Source: Sulfurospirillum arcachonense DSM 9755
Lineage (GTDB): Bacteria > Campylobacterota > Campylobacteria > Campylobacterales > Sulfurospirillaceae
Assembly (NCBI RefSeq): GCF_000597725.1
Contig: NZ_JFBL01000009.1
Location: 47,783 to 111,782, forward strand
Length of the DNA: 64,000 bases
Direction: 5' to 3'
Shown here: positions 37,269-46,871 of the stretch, in pieces
How the letters are laid out: each line of letters opens with the position of its first letter
Numbering within the stretch: position 1 is the first letter of the stretch
Program-made: the position numbers and the translations under genes
The notes under the pieces: generated by a model
Told to the model about the DNA's origin: nothing
Databases searched by the model: none
What the model saw: only the letters and a program-made list of their open reading frames with translations

Positions 37269-38123
37269 TTATAAGTTTTGTTCCCTAAATACTAAAGGAG
37301 TAGTTTTGTAGTATTTTTTAAACTGATTAATAAACCAAGAGACACTAGAATATCCACAAGATGTAGCTATTTGCGAGATTGATTCATCACTGCTTTTAAG
37401 TAAAAAAATAGCTTTTGAAAATCTTTTTTTATCTAACCACTCTTTTGGGTTTTCATTATAAAGATGCATCATCTCTTTTCTAAGTGCTTTGATAGTAAGG
37501 CGTGTAAGTTTGCACATATCTTCAACAGTGTTGATAATATCTAGATTTGCTTCAAGGATATATTTTGTTCTTGAAGCTTTGGTACTAAGGAGATGATTTA
37601 AAAATGCACCAAATTGCTTTTTATCTTTTGAAAGTGAATATAAGAAAAGTTCGTCAAGTTTTAGTTTTACTAAATCAACGCTATTGTTAACATTGTTTTT
37701 AAAATATTGATTGAGCGTTAAAATACAATTATGTATGAGTTCATCTCTTTTTAAAGGTAAGATATCTTTTTGTTCAGTAGTTTCTAATGTTATATTATAT
37801 TTTTTAACAAAATTTAAAATATACTCATCATCGAAAAAAATCAAAATTGATTCAAAGTTGTTTTTATCTCCTATAATTTCACTAATAAAATAATTACCTT
37901 GAGAGAGGAACAATACATCTGTTGTATCTATACTTATATCAGTATTGTCCAAGTGTAAAATTTTACTTCCATCTATGAGTAATATAGCAAGATGCAGGCT
38001 GTTTCGCAAAGAGAGCATGTCTTTTTTATACTTTGAAGATTTTGCTACTACTATTTTATTATCGCTGATTATTTGGTATAACTCTTCATTTTCAAATATA
38101 TAGTTTGGCAAAGAAACAATCAC
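37269..38123 (-). CDS. AraC family transcriptional regulator
   Basis: 284 residues: an N-terminal AraC-type ligand domain (about 1-130) and a C-terminal double helix-turn-helix (about 185-284; LTIKALRKEMMHLYNENPKEW and SISQIATSCGYSSVSWFINQFKKYY). It lies upstream of the carboxymuconolactone-decarboxylase-like/DUF2798 pair on the same strand and is the obvious candidate regulator. A 16-bp perfect palindrome with TTACATGTAA lies in its upstream region at 38157-38172. Confidence 0.92.
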   Translation of the reverse strand: MIVSLPNYIFENEELYQIISDNKIVVAKSSKYKKDMLSLRNSLHLAILLIDGSKILHLDNTDISIDTTDVLFLSQGNYFISEIIGDKNNFESILIFFDDEYILNFVKKYNITLETTEQKDILPLKRDELIHNCILTLNQYFKNNVNNSVDLVKLKLDELFLYSLSKDKKQFGAFLNHLLSTKASRTKYILEANLDIINTVEDMCKLTRLTIKALRKEMMHLYNENPKEWLDKKRFSKAIFLLKSSDESISQIATSCGYSSVSWFINQFKKYYKTTPLVFREQNL

Positions 38124-38184
38124 TTTAGTTTTCTCCAGTTTTAGATACTAACAAACCTTTACATGTAAAGGGTAGTTTACTTAA

Positions 38185-38661
38185 TTATAGCCAAGGTCTT
38201 ACCTTTTTTTTGTATTCTAAGTAGACTTCTCCCATCTCTTCTTCCATTTTCTCTTCTTCATAGGGAATAAACATCCAATGAATAACGAGAAAAAATAAAA
38301 TAGGGGATATAAATGAGATGAGATTTTCACTTAATAATGAAAAGCCTATTAAAACTAAAAGAAAACCTAAGTACATGGGATTTCTAGATATTTTATACAA
38401 ACCATCAGCTACTACGGATGTAGATTTATTATAAAGTACAGTGGTGTCTTTTTTTTGAAATAAAAAATATGAAGCAACTATAAAATATATACCAATACAC
38501 ATAATGGGGATACTTGTAAAAATATAAAAAGGTGTTGGAAATAGTTTTATTTTATAATCAAAAAAATAGAGTATGATTGTTATAAATATGCACACAAAGA
38601 AATAGAATGGGGGAATTAAAAAAATTTTCTTTGTATATCTTGATATATCTTGTCTCATCAC
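38185..38661 (-). CDS. Isoprenylcysteine methyltransferase-like membrane protein
   Basis: 158 residues with four or five helices. The C-terminal part has the PEMT/ICMT signature: LYKISRNPMYLGFLLVLIG, then HWMFIPYEEEKMEEEMGEVY and YKKKVRPWL. Bacterial relatives are membrane methyltransferases of unknown substrate. There is no operon partner; it points toward the AraC gene. Confidence 0.85.
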   Translation of the reverse strand: MMRQDISRYTKKIFLIPPFYFFVCIFITIILYFFDYKIKLFPTPFYIFTSIPIMCIGIYFIVASYFLFQKKDTTVLYNKSTSVVADGLYKISRNPMYLGFLLVLIGFSLLSENLISFISPILFFLVIHWMFIPYEEEKMEEEMGEVYLEYKKKVRPWL

Positions 38662-38806
38662 AAAATCCTAATTTATAAATGTCGTATTATATATTAAAAA
38701 ATATAGGATTTTTATAAATTTTTTGTCTTTCATAATGGACTCAGTATTTGTAGGATAATAATAAAATATGATATGATGTTGCATACAGGATAATTGGAGA
38801 GTAGTT

Positions 38807-41062
38807 TTGGCGGTATTTCGAAAAAATATATGGTTGATTTTTTACATACTTTTTGCAGGTGCATTTATTTTTTTATGTATAGCTTCATATTTTAAATGGC
38901 ATAGTGTTCATAAAGAGTATTCTGCTAGCCAAACCAACCTTGTCAAACTTGTTTCTAATGCAACACATGCGCTTTTTCTTTCGCAAGAGATGACACTCAA
39001 TATTTTAGGCCATCAGATTTTAAAAGACAATGATTCACATGTCATGGATAGGTTACTTGTATTAAACCCTTCTATTATTGCATTTGGTTTTGTAGATACT
39101 GATGGAAATTATCAAACTGTAAGTTCTAATTTTAATAAAGTAAAACTCCCAAATCTAAGAGAGTTAGAAGCAAGTAAAGATTCCTTTGAGTACACAATGA
39201 CACAAAAAAAGATGGTTCTTGGAAGAAGTTATTTTGTTGCTGCAAGTGGGCGTTGGGGTATTCCTATTCGCAAAAGTATTTATGATAAAGACGGTACATT
39301 AGCAGGTGTCATGACAGCAGGTCTTGCTATTGAGGGAGCTTTTAAAATATTTACTGAAAATCTTTCAATTGGGGATTATAACAAAGTGATGTTGATTCGT
39401 GATCGTGACCAGTATCTTCAGTACGAATCTTCTAGTCATGAAACTCCAAAAGAACTTTATCAAACTCCTTTACCTCATAACTTTATGGATAATATTTTGA
39501 CAACTATTAGCCAAAAATATGGCATACCATTTAATGAGATAAAACAAAAACCTATTATTTATGAATTAAATGTAGCAAATGAAGTTGGTAAACTCGTAAA
39601 AGCTACACTCAAATACAATCCTCGTTATGAGCTTTGGATACTCTCAGAGGTAGACCATGACAAAATTATAAGTGATTTTAAGGGAATATTTTTTGGGTAT
39701 ATATTTGTTTTTATTTTTATCCATATTATTTTGTTTTTTCTATTTAGAATGATTGCTAAGGCAGAAGAAAAAAGAAGAAAGGACTTAGTTTTTCAAGCAA
39801 CGCATGATGTATTGACAAACTTACCTAATAGAAATTATTTACAACAAAATATTCAAGATTGGATTTATACAGGAGCCCCTCCTTTTAGTCTTTGTTATCT
39901 TGATATGGATCATTTTAAAAATGTTAATGATAGTTTTGGTCATGAGTTTGGAGATATACTCCTTGTAGAATTAACAAAGCGTATAACTAGTTTAGTCGAT
40001 CGCAATAGTATTGTGATTCGACAAGGGGGTGATGAGTTTATTATCCTAAGTAACCATACTGATAATAAAAAATTACTTTCTTATGCACAAATTATGTTAG
40101 ATGAAATCTCGAAACCTTATCATATTAAGGAGTTTGATTTTGTGATTGGAGTGAGTATAGGCATAGCAAAATATCCTGAAAATGGAAATACTTTAGATAT
40201 GCTTTTACGAGCAGCTGATATTGCCATGTATGAAGCTAAAAAACATAGAAACAGTGTTCGTCTTTTTGCTGATACTATGCAAGCAGGTTATTTAAACCGT
40301 ATGAGTGTTGAACATGAATTACGTAAAGCACTTGATAAAAATGAGTTTCATATGGTTTATCAACCACAAATTGACAACAATGGAAATATTTATGGTGTAG
40401 AAGCTCTTGTAAGGTGGAAAAATGAAAAACTAGGAATTATTCCTCCTGATATTTTTATCCCTATAGCAGAAGCATCAGGCTTTATGCCACAACTTGGATA
40501 TTTTATTATGAATAGAACTTTAAGTGAGATGAGAACTTTGCAACTAGAACTTGGAATTTCGTTTCAAATCTCTTTAAATATCTCAATTAAGCAGTTTATC
40601 GAAGTTAATTTTTTAGAAAGATTGATACAAGAAACAGATCATTTAGATTTATCACATATTTCTTTATGTTTAGAAATTACAGAGAGTCTTTTTATTGAAG
40701 ATATTGAGTATATTTTACCTCTTTTAGAAAAAATTAGAGCAATGGGATTTTCTATCTCTATGGATGATTTTGGTACAGGATACTCTTCTTTAAGTATGCT
40801 CAAAAAATTGCCTATTGATGAATTAAAGATAGATAAAAGCTTTATTGATACAATCTTACACGATATCAATTCAGAGAAAATGGTACAAAATATCATTACG
40901 ATTGGTAAAAATCTAGATTTGGCTATTTTAGCTGAAGGTGTTGAAACAAAAGAGCAAGAAAAGCTATTAAAAGAGTTCGGGTGTGATTGTTTTCAAGGGT
41001 ATCTTTATGCTAAACCTTTAGAGTATGATGTGTTAAAAGATTTTTTTAGAGTCAAAAATTAG
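38807..41062 (+). CDS. Membrane GGDEF-EAL c-di-GMP protein, 751 aa
   Basis: The TTG start has GGAGAG upstream. Helices at about 9-27 and 298-318 bracket a periplasmic Cache-type sensor (GFVDTDGNYQTVSSN, RSYFVAASGRWGIPI). The GGDEF domain (about 335-490) has an intact RQGGDEF motif and the EAL domain (about 505-751) has VEALVRW, LEITESLF, DDFGTGYSS, LKIDKSF and LAEGVE. Both activities could therefore be present. The gene is convergent with the AraC gene at 41065. It is similar in plan but not in sensor to the 27285 gene. Confidence 0.93.
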   Translation: MAVFRKNIWLIFYILFAGAFIFLCIASYFKWHSVHKEYSASQTNLVKLVSNATHALFLSQEMTLNILGHQILKDNDSHVMDRLLVLNPSIIAFGFVDTDGNYQTVSSNFNKVKLPNLRELEASKDSFEYTMTQKKMVLGRSYFVAASGRWGIPIRKSIYDKDGTLAGVMTAGLAIEGAFKIFTENLSIGDYNKVMLIRDRDQYLQYESSSHETPKELYQTPLPHNFMDNILTTISQKYGIPFNEIKQKPIIYELNVANEVGKLVKATLKYNPRYELWILSEVDHDKIISDFKGIFFGYIFVFIFIHIILFFLFRMIAKAEEKRRKDLVFQATHDVLTNLPNRNYLQQNIQDWIYTGAPPFSLCYLDMDHFKNVNDSFGHEFGDILLVELTKRITSLVDRNSIVIRQGGDEFIILSNHTDNKKLLSYAQIMLDEISKPYHIKEFDFVIGVSIGIAKYPENGNTLDMLLRAADIAMYEAKKHRNSVRLFADTMQAGYLNRMSVEHELRKALDKNEFHMVYQPQIDNNGNIYGVEALVRWKNEKLGIIPPDIFIPIAEASGFMPQLGYFIMNRTLSEMRTLQLELGISFQISLNISIKQFIEVNFLERLIQETDHLDLSHISLCLEITESLFIEDIEYILPLLEKIRAMGFSISMDDFGTGYSSLSMLKKLPIDELKIDKSFIDTILHDINSEKMVQNIITIGKNLDLAILAEGVETKEQEKLLKEFGCDCFQGYLYAKPLEYDVLKDFFRVKN

Positions 41063-41064
41063 GC

Positions 41065-42114
41065 TTACTCTTGATTCCTCAAATACGAAGGTGTAACTCC
41101 GTGCCATTTTTTAAAGGCTCTAAAAAAAGAGCTATATTCACTATAATTTAGAAAAAAAGCGATATCTTCGACATTGAGATTTTTATTTTTAAGCATCAGT
41201 AAAGAAAGCTCTTTTTTAACTGATTCAAAGAGAATTTTAAATGTTGTTCCCTCTTTTTGAAGATTTCGTTTTAAAGTCGTAGTGGAGATATCAAGTGATA
41301 AAGCGATGGTAGAAAGATTTATATTTCCAAGATAAATGTGTTCTTGTATAGCTTTTGCAACTTCACTAGAAAAAGGAGTGTTACTCTTTTTGTGAAATTC
41401 TAGTTTGTTTGCATCTTCAATGATTAGTTTGTATATGTTTGAGCAAAACTGTTTGTTAGCTTTGTAAAATATACTTTTTTCTAAAACAGCATAATTTCTA
41501 GATGCGTTAAAATTCAAAATAGTATTAGGACAAACCTCTTTGTATCTCTTTACATGTAAAGGTTTACCGTAGGAAAAAGAGGCTCTTAAAACAGGAAGTT
41601 CATCTGTTTGTAAATACTTTAAAGACCAAAAATAGCAGATAAATACATAACACTCAATGACACTTTTAGGGACAAGCAAGTTTGGGAAAGCATCAAAATA
41701 AAAAACCGAATGCTCCCCTTCTTCCACATAATCAAATGTGATACTGCCAATTATAAGAGAGAGATAACGACGCATCATCTCTACAGATTCACTAAGTGTT
41801 TGTGTTTGCATAAAAAGCTGCCCAATGATACCGGCTTTTTCTGGGGTAAAAAGCTCTGCAATACGCATGCCAATATCTGAGTGAGGATAGAGGGTTTCGA
41901 TAGCTTGCCAAAGTTTTAAAACTTTGATTATTGAGACACGCTCTTCAAATCCCTTTACCATTAAAGGTGTTTCACCCATGTGTGCGGTAATCTCTTTTTG
42001 AGTAATTCCTAAAGGTCCAAGTGATTCAATAAGAAAGTTATAAAGTGTTGAGGATACACCAAAAACAGAAAAAAGTTTTTTTATCTTCTTTGGTCCAAAA
42101 CTATGTGATGTCAT
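41065..42114 (-). CDS. AraC family regulator with arabinose-binding-type N domain
   Basis: 349 residues. The N-terminal part (about 20-210, starting YNFLIESLGPLGITQKEITA) is the long 'Arabinose_bd' domain of OruR/ArgR-like AraC proteins, and the C-terminal helix-turn-helix region ends FFLNYSEYSSFFRAFKKWHG. Known relatives respond to ornithine, arginine or related compounds. It is divergent from the histidine-kinase operon starting at 42287, with 172 bp between. The target is unknown. Confidence 0.9.
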   Translation of the reverse strand: MTSHSFGPKKIKKLFSVFGVSSTLYNFLIESLGPLGITQKEITAHMGETPLMVKGFEERVSIIKVLKLWQAIETLYPHSDIGMRIAELFTPEKAGIIGQLFMQTQTLSESVEMMRRYLSLIIGSITFDYVEEGEHSVFYFDAFPNLLVPKSVIECYVFICYFWSLKYLQTDELPVLRASFSYGKPLHVKRYKEVCPNTILNFNASRNYAVLEKSIFYKANKQFCSNIYKLIIEDANKLEFHKKSNTPFSSEVAKAIQEHIYLGNINLSTIALSLDISTTTLKRNLQKEGTTFKILFESVKKELSLLMLKNKNLNVEDIAFFLNYSEYSSFFRAFKKWHGVTPSYLRNQE

Positions 42115-42286
42115 AAAAATCCTCTTATTTTAGTAAAAAAAACAAAATTGGTCTCAAATGTCATGTACAATTTTAAAATTTCATTATATAATCTATAATA
42201 TATATTTATCATAAAATAAAAGATAGTTTTAGTTTCTCTATACTATAAAGAGCCAATTGTAAGAAATGCTTAGTTAAGGACAAAAC

Positions 42287-44026
42287 ATCAAAATTTTACA
42301 TCTCATAATCCTACTTTCTATACAGCTTTTTGGGGTTGAACTCACCCAATCTGGTAAGTACAATACTTTTAGTATGAAAAACCTCAATACCAATACAGTC
42401 ATTTCAAATGATTTCTCTTATGGATACACCAACGAGAAGTATAGCTTTGAGATAGAAGCGCAGAATACTACGAATGAACCCATAGAATACTATCTGCAAT
42501 TTGCTGCTACATCCATGGAGCGAGTTGATTTTAGCTTTGACAACAGAATATTTAAAAGTGGATTGGAAGTAGATGTAAAAGACAGACAAATCAAAAATAT
42601 ATTTCCAACTGTTCGGGTTAAGTTTGCCCCTCATGAGAAAAAGAGCATAAAGATAGATTTACAAACGCGTTTACCGATGCATGGGAAGTTTACTTTTTTT
42701 GATACGGAGAGTTATTATGCCCAAGGTAGCAAGATGCAGTCGATGTATATGGTCTATTATGGTGCTGTTGGAGTGATGTTTCTTTATAATCTTTTCCTTT
42801 TTCTCTCCTTGCGGGATAAAAACTATTTTTATTATGTGATGTATGTGTTTAGTATGTTTATGACCGTACTTACATTTAGTGGAGATATCAGCCTTATACT
42901 TCCTTATGCAGTGTACTACCTCTCCTATATCTTTTTCATAAGCTTTTTCGCCTTTCTTTCACTCTTTGCTTATAATATACTGCGCATAAAAGAGATATAC
43001 CCCAAATCAAAGATTTTGATTTATCTCAATAATGTTATTTTACTCCTGTTTGCCATAAATGTACTGACCGATATGAGTGCATTTAAGTACTACAACAACT
43101 ACCTTCTTTTTGAATCCTTAGGATTACTGGTTTTGGGTGGTATTGCTATATATAAAAATGTCCAAGGGGCAAAACTCTATTTTGCCGCTTTTAGTATTTT
43201 TATCTTATCTTATGTGATTACAGGAGCTGTTGCTGCAGGGCTTTTGCCGTATACTTTTTTTACAAAACATATTTTTCTTTTGGGCTCCATCATAGAAATC
43301 ACACTTTTTTCTATTCTTTTAGCGAGTAAAATTAACAGTTTACAAGAGGAGAACTTAGCACTCCAAGTTGATGAGTCAAATCGTCTATCGCGTATGGTCA
43401 ACGAAAAGACAAAAACCTTGTCAGACATGGTCAAAGAGCGAGAGGTATTACTCAAAGAGATACATCATAGGGTTAAAAACAACCTCCAAGTCATCCATGG
43501 ATTGCTTGGTATTCAGTCCATGAAAAGCAACAATACTCAAGCCCAAGGCATGTTACAAAATATCATGGGGCGTATACGCTCTATCGCTTTTGTGCATGAA
43601 CACCTCTACTCAAAAGATTCTGTTGAAAATATTGATGCCAAAGAGTATCTTGAGCAACTTATACAAAGTATTGGCGAAGGGGTATTGGACGATATTGATC
43701 TTCAAAGCCAGATAGAATCCTTTACAATCGATTTAGATGCGGCGTCCAATATAGGTATTATAATCTCCGAAGTGATTTTTAACTCTCTCAAACATGCTTT
43801 TAAAGATGAGCAAAAAGACAAAACCATCCTGGTCTCTATGTCAAAAGATGAGAAAAAAATAGTATTGGTTGTCAAAGACAACGGTATTGGATTTGATGGA
43901 GAGACAAAAGAGACAGACTCTTTGGGTATAAAAATCATCCACTCAATCATCTCAAAAGACAAAAAAAGCCATTACATGTATGAGAAAGATAAGGGCACTA
44001 AATTTACCTTGGAGTATGTATTATGA
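42287..44026 (+). CDS. 7TM sensor histidine kinase (HisKA_2 type), probable ATC start
   Basis: The frame is open upstream of the ATG at 42374. Twenty-nine further codons encode KILHLIILLSIQLFGVELT, a normal signal peptide, and the only candidate with a ribosome-binding site is an ATC at 42287, six bases after AAGGA. Then come a short extracellular beta domain, seven helices (7TMR-DISM-like, about residues 165-350), a coiled linker and a HisKA_2 phosphoacceptor (EIHHRVKNNLQVIHGLLGIQ) with an ATPase domain (NSLKHAF, DNGIGFDG). The phosphoacceptor is the histidine before RVKNN. The stop overlaps the response regulator start by four bases. If ATG 42374 is used, the protein lacks its signal peptide. 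Confidence 0.85.
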   Translation: MKILHLIILLSIQLFGVELTQSGKYNTFSMKNLNTNTVISNDFSYGYTNEKYSFEIEAQNTTNEPIEYYLQFAATSMERVDFSFDNRIFKSGLEVDVKDRQIKNIFPTVRVKFAPHEKKSIKIDLQTRLPMHGKFTFFDTESYYAQGSKMQSMYMVYYGAVGVMFLYNLFLFLSLRDKNYFYYVMYVFSMFMTVLTFSGDISLILPYAVYYLSYIFFISFFAFLSLFAYNILRIKEIYPKSKILIYLNNVILLLFAINVLTDMSAFKYYNNYLLFESLGLLVLGGIAIYKNVQGAKLYFAAFSIFILSYVITGAVAAGLLPYTFFTKHIFLLGSIIEITLFSILLASKINSLQEENLALQVDESNRLSRMVNEKTKTLSDMVKEREVLLKEIHHRVKNNLQVIHGLLGIQSMKSNNTQAQGMLQNIMGRIRSIAFVHEHLYSKDSVENIDAKEYLEQLIQSIGEGVLDDIDLQSQIESFTIDLDAASNIGIIISEVIFNSLKHAFKDEQKDKTILVSMSKDEKKIVLVVKDNGIGFDGETKETDSLGIKIIHSIISKDKKSHYMYEKDKGTKFTLEYVL

Positions 44027-44706
44027 GCTATAAAGTAGGCATCGTCGAAGATGAGTTTATCACCGCAGAGTATCTTAATGACTTGCTTGTAAAAAATGGA
44101 CATGAGGTAGTATGTAGGTGTGATACTGCCCAAGAAGCGTTGGCACAACTTTTTCATGAAGAGAGTATTTCTAGTATAGATATCCTTTGCTTGGATATTA
44201 AACTAAAAGGGGAGATTGATGGTATTGCTATTGCACAAGAGATACGCAAAAAGAAACTACCTATACAAATCATCTATATCACAGCGTACAATGATAACAA
44301 CACTATAAAAGAGGTGAGTGCAACTATGCCATGTTATTATCTGGTTAAACCTTTTAACGAACAAGACCTTCTCATAGCCCTCTCATTTGCCACAACTACA
44401 ATCAAAAATGATAAAAACACTTATTTGATTGATGGCTTTTTATACAGCAAAAAAGACAAAATGCTCCATAAAAATGAAAAAGAAGTCAAACTCACCAATA
44501 TGGAGATTATAGTTTTGGAGTATCTTATAGATAACAAAGAGCGGGTTGTGGCATACGAAGAGATTTTTAACTGTATACCCTCAACGTATCCTACTCTAGA
44601 TATTTTAAGAACAACCATAAAAGCTATTAGAAAAAAAAGTTCTAAAAATCTCATCCAAAACCTATCGGGTCAGGGATATAAAGTGAATACAAACGATGTA
44701 TTTTAA
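44023..44706 (+). CDS. Response regulator with winged-helix output
   Basis: 227 residues. The receiver domain (1 to about 125) has the acidic pair EDE near the start, the phosphoacceptor Asp in LCLDIKLKGE (about 57), a threonine in YITAYND and the lysine in LVKPFN. The output domain (about 140-227) looks OmpR-like (LTNMEIIVLEYLID, TTIKAIRKKSSKNLIQNLSGQGYKV). Coupled to the histidine kinase. The outer-membrane protein downstream is a possible target. Confidence 0.92.
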   Translation: MSYKVGIVEDEFITAEYLNDLLVKNGHEVVCRCDTAQEALAQLFHEESISSIDILCLDIKLKGEIDGIAIAQEIRKKKLPIQIIYITAYNDNNTIKEVSATMPCYYLVKPFNEQDLLIALSFATTTIKNDKNTYLIDGFLYSKKDKMLHKNEKEVKLTNMEIIVLEYLIDNKERVVAYEEIFNCIPSTYPTLDILRTTIKAIRKKSSKNLIQNLSGQGYKVNTNDVF

Positions 44707-44818
44707 AAGCAATATGAGTCGTAGTTTTGAAAGAAAAATGAAGAATAATTTCATAATCTTCATTTTTTCTTCATTTTTTTTAAATATACTAAAATTTATA
44801 TAACACAAAGGGCAAAAT

Positions 44819-45883
44819 ATGGAAAGAGAAGTGATGCATAGAGTACAAGGTGAAGAGCCAAGAAAGTTTACAACAAATAGAGTTGCAATAACATGCAAAA
44901 TGTTATTTTCTATGTTTTTTTTAAGTTCTTTGGTAATGCCTCAATGTGCAAATGCAAAGGATAATGAAGGGTATGATTTTTATGTAAAACCATCTGCTTC
45001 ATATTACTCTATAAAGTTGCCTGATTATGCTCCTATGGCTTTACGACTTACGGGTGCTATTGGTTCAGGCTTTCTACACTATCTTCCAACAATTGGTAAC
45101 AAAGATAACTCTATTCTTTCCGAATTTACTATTGGAATAGAAGAAAAAAAGAAAAAAATTTTTTATGAAATCAAAGGATTCGATCATTCATCTTCTTCAA
45201 ATGGGAATAATATATTTGATTACTCTACTGACTATCGTGTTGGATATTTTCCTATAGATGGGAGTACAAGTTCTATAGGATTAGGTTTAGGAGATGATTT
45301 TGTTGTGAGCACTTCAAGAGATTTTGAACATAAGGGGCTAGAACTTATAAGTGGGATACCTTATGAAGTAAATAAAAATACAACCTTTTATACTCTAATC
45401 GGATATTCTCATATAAGTATAGATCAAAGTTTTACAACCCATGCATATGAACTGCAAACTCCAAGCAATACAATGGATCTGGATGAAAGTATTAAAGGAA
45501 CTTATCATGGTGCGACAATCGGATTCAAACTTGAATCTTTACAAAAATCATATTCGACTTATTTTACTGGAACTTATAGCCGTTATCGGGCATCTTTGAA
45601 ATATACGGGTAAGCAAAAAGATACTATAGTAGTTCCAATGGACATAGATCGTGAACTAAGTAAAAGTAAATGGGTAAAACAAGTGAAGCTAGAAGCAGGT
45701 ATTTCTAAAAAGATTTCAAAAAAATGGACTTTAGATTTAACTGCAGGTTTGTCATTTTTAGATGTCCCCCAAATTACAGCAAGTACAAAATCATCTGCTT
45801 TTAACGAAGGGGAACCAAACTCTATAGGTTTTGACAAATCTCGCTCTGTGAAATTTGGTGTAGGTGTTACCTATAGGTTTTAG
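44819..45883 (+). CDS. Predicted outer-membrane beta-barrel protein
   Basis: 354 residues. An unusually long, basic N-terminal tail precedes a signal-like stretch (MLFSMFFLSSLVMPQCANA), so the real start may be the ATG of MLFSMFF at 44900. The rest is alternating beta-strand sequence with glycine/aromatic girdle residues and ends VGVTYRF, the C-terminal phenylalanine typical of outer-membrane barrels. There is no strong family match. It lies 112 bp after the response regulator gene, so control by that system is plausible. Confidence 0.78.
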   Translation: MEREVMHRVQGEEPRKFTTNRVAITCKMLFSMFFLSSLVMPQCANAKDNEGYDFYVKPSASYYSIKLPDYAPMALRLTGAIGSGFLHYLPTIGNKDNSILSEFTIGIEEKKKKIFYEIKGFDHSSSSNGNNIFDYSTDYRVGYFPIDGSTSSIGLGLGDDFVVSTSRDFEHKGLELISGIPYEVNKNTTFYTLIGYSHISIDQSFTTHAYELQTPSNTMDLDESIKGTYHGATIGFKLESLQKSYSTYFTGTYSRYRASLKYTGKQKDTIVVPMDIDRELSKSKWVKQVKLEAGISKKISKKWTLDLTAGLSFLDVPQITASTKSSAFNEGEPNSIGFDKSRSVKFGVGVTYRF

Positions 45884-45942
45884 TTATGAAGATTATGGCA
45901 ATAGCAATGAAAACAGTAGGGATTTACTCTAGGCTGGGTGTA

Positions 45943-46824
45943 TTAATCTTTTAGTAAAAGCAAAACTGTAGCTATTGTGGATATAAAAATGCCTATCAAA
46001 GCTTTTATATCAATCATTTGTCCTTCTAAAAGGTACAACAGCAAAGCAATAGCTGCAGGATTTAGATACACATACGCCATAACTTTTTTTGGTCCTATGT
46101 TTATAGAGGCTTGTTGGTAAAGATAGACGCTAAAAAGCGTTGCTCCTACTATGAGGTAAAGCATGTGAAAGAGTAAATTACCAGTGATTTTGTACCACTC
46201 TAAAGCTATATCCATAAAAACAACAGCTAAAAACATCCAAATTATGCCACTGAGTAAAGTTGTAAAAACTAAAACTATGAGTTCATCATCTTTTTTATGA
46301 AAAAGTTTTGTACTGATTGCGTAGAGAGTCATAGAAAAAATCGCAAAAAGAAAGATAGTATCACCTTGGTTTAACTTAAAATTATAAAAAAGCTCTAAAT
46401 CCCCTTTAAACACAACAATACATGTTCCTACAATCCCTATAAGATAAATACCAAATTGCATGAAATTGATTTTTTGTTTTAAAAAAAAGATGGCGAAAAT
46501 AGCAGTAAGTAAAGGTACGAGTGTATAGAGTGTTCCTGTGTTGAGTGCTGTTGTACTCTCTAAAGCTTTAAAGAGTCCTATAAAATATGCAGAGTAAAAC
46601 AGTCCAATTATCATACCTCTTGGAAGAGTTGCGAGTACTTTTGTACGATACTTTTTTTGTATCAATATAAAGGGTGCTAAAATCAGTGAAGCAAATACAA
46701 ATCGACATAGTGTAAGAGAGATAGGGTCAATGACTCCAGAGAGTTTTTGTGAGGCTATAAAAGAGCCTGCAATGAGTAAAGTAGCCAATAGAACTAAAAG
46801 ATGTGAGTTTAATCTGTTTTGCAT
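45943..46824 (-). CDS. EamA/DMT family transporter
   Basis: 293 residues with ten predicted helices in two EamA halves (about 1-140 and 150-290). ALNTGTLYTLVPLLTAIFAI and AYVYLNPAAIALLLYLLEGQ are the repeat signatures. Members export amino acids or other metabolites; the substrate cannot be assigned. It is 47 bp downstream of a Crp/Fnr-type gene on the same strand that may regulate it. Confidence 0.9.
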   Translation of the reverse strand: MQNRLNSHLLVLLATLLIAGSFIASQKLSGVIDPISLTLCRFVFASLILAPFILIQKKYRTKVLATLPRGMIIGLFYSAYFIGLFKALESTTALNTGTLYTLVPLLTAIFAIFFLKQKINFMQFGIYLIGIVGTCIVVFKGDLELFYNFKLNQGDTIFLFAIFSMTLYAISTKLFHKKDDELIVLVFTTLLSGIIWMFLAVVFMDIALEWYKITGNLLFHMLYLIVGATLFSVYLYQQASINIGPKKVMAYVYLNPAAIALLLYLLEGQMIDIKALIGIFISTIATVLLLLKD

Positions 46825-46871
46825 AAAATATCCTTTTGAAGAATATTAGTAGATTTAAAATATATTATCAT

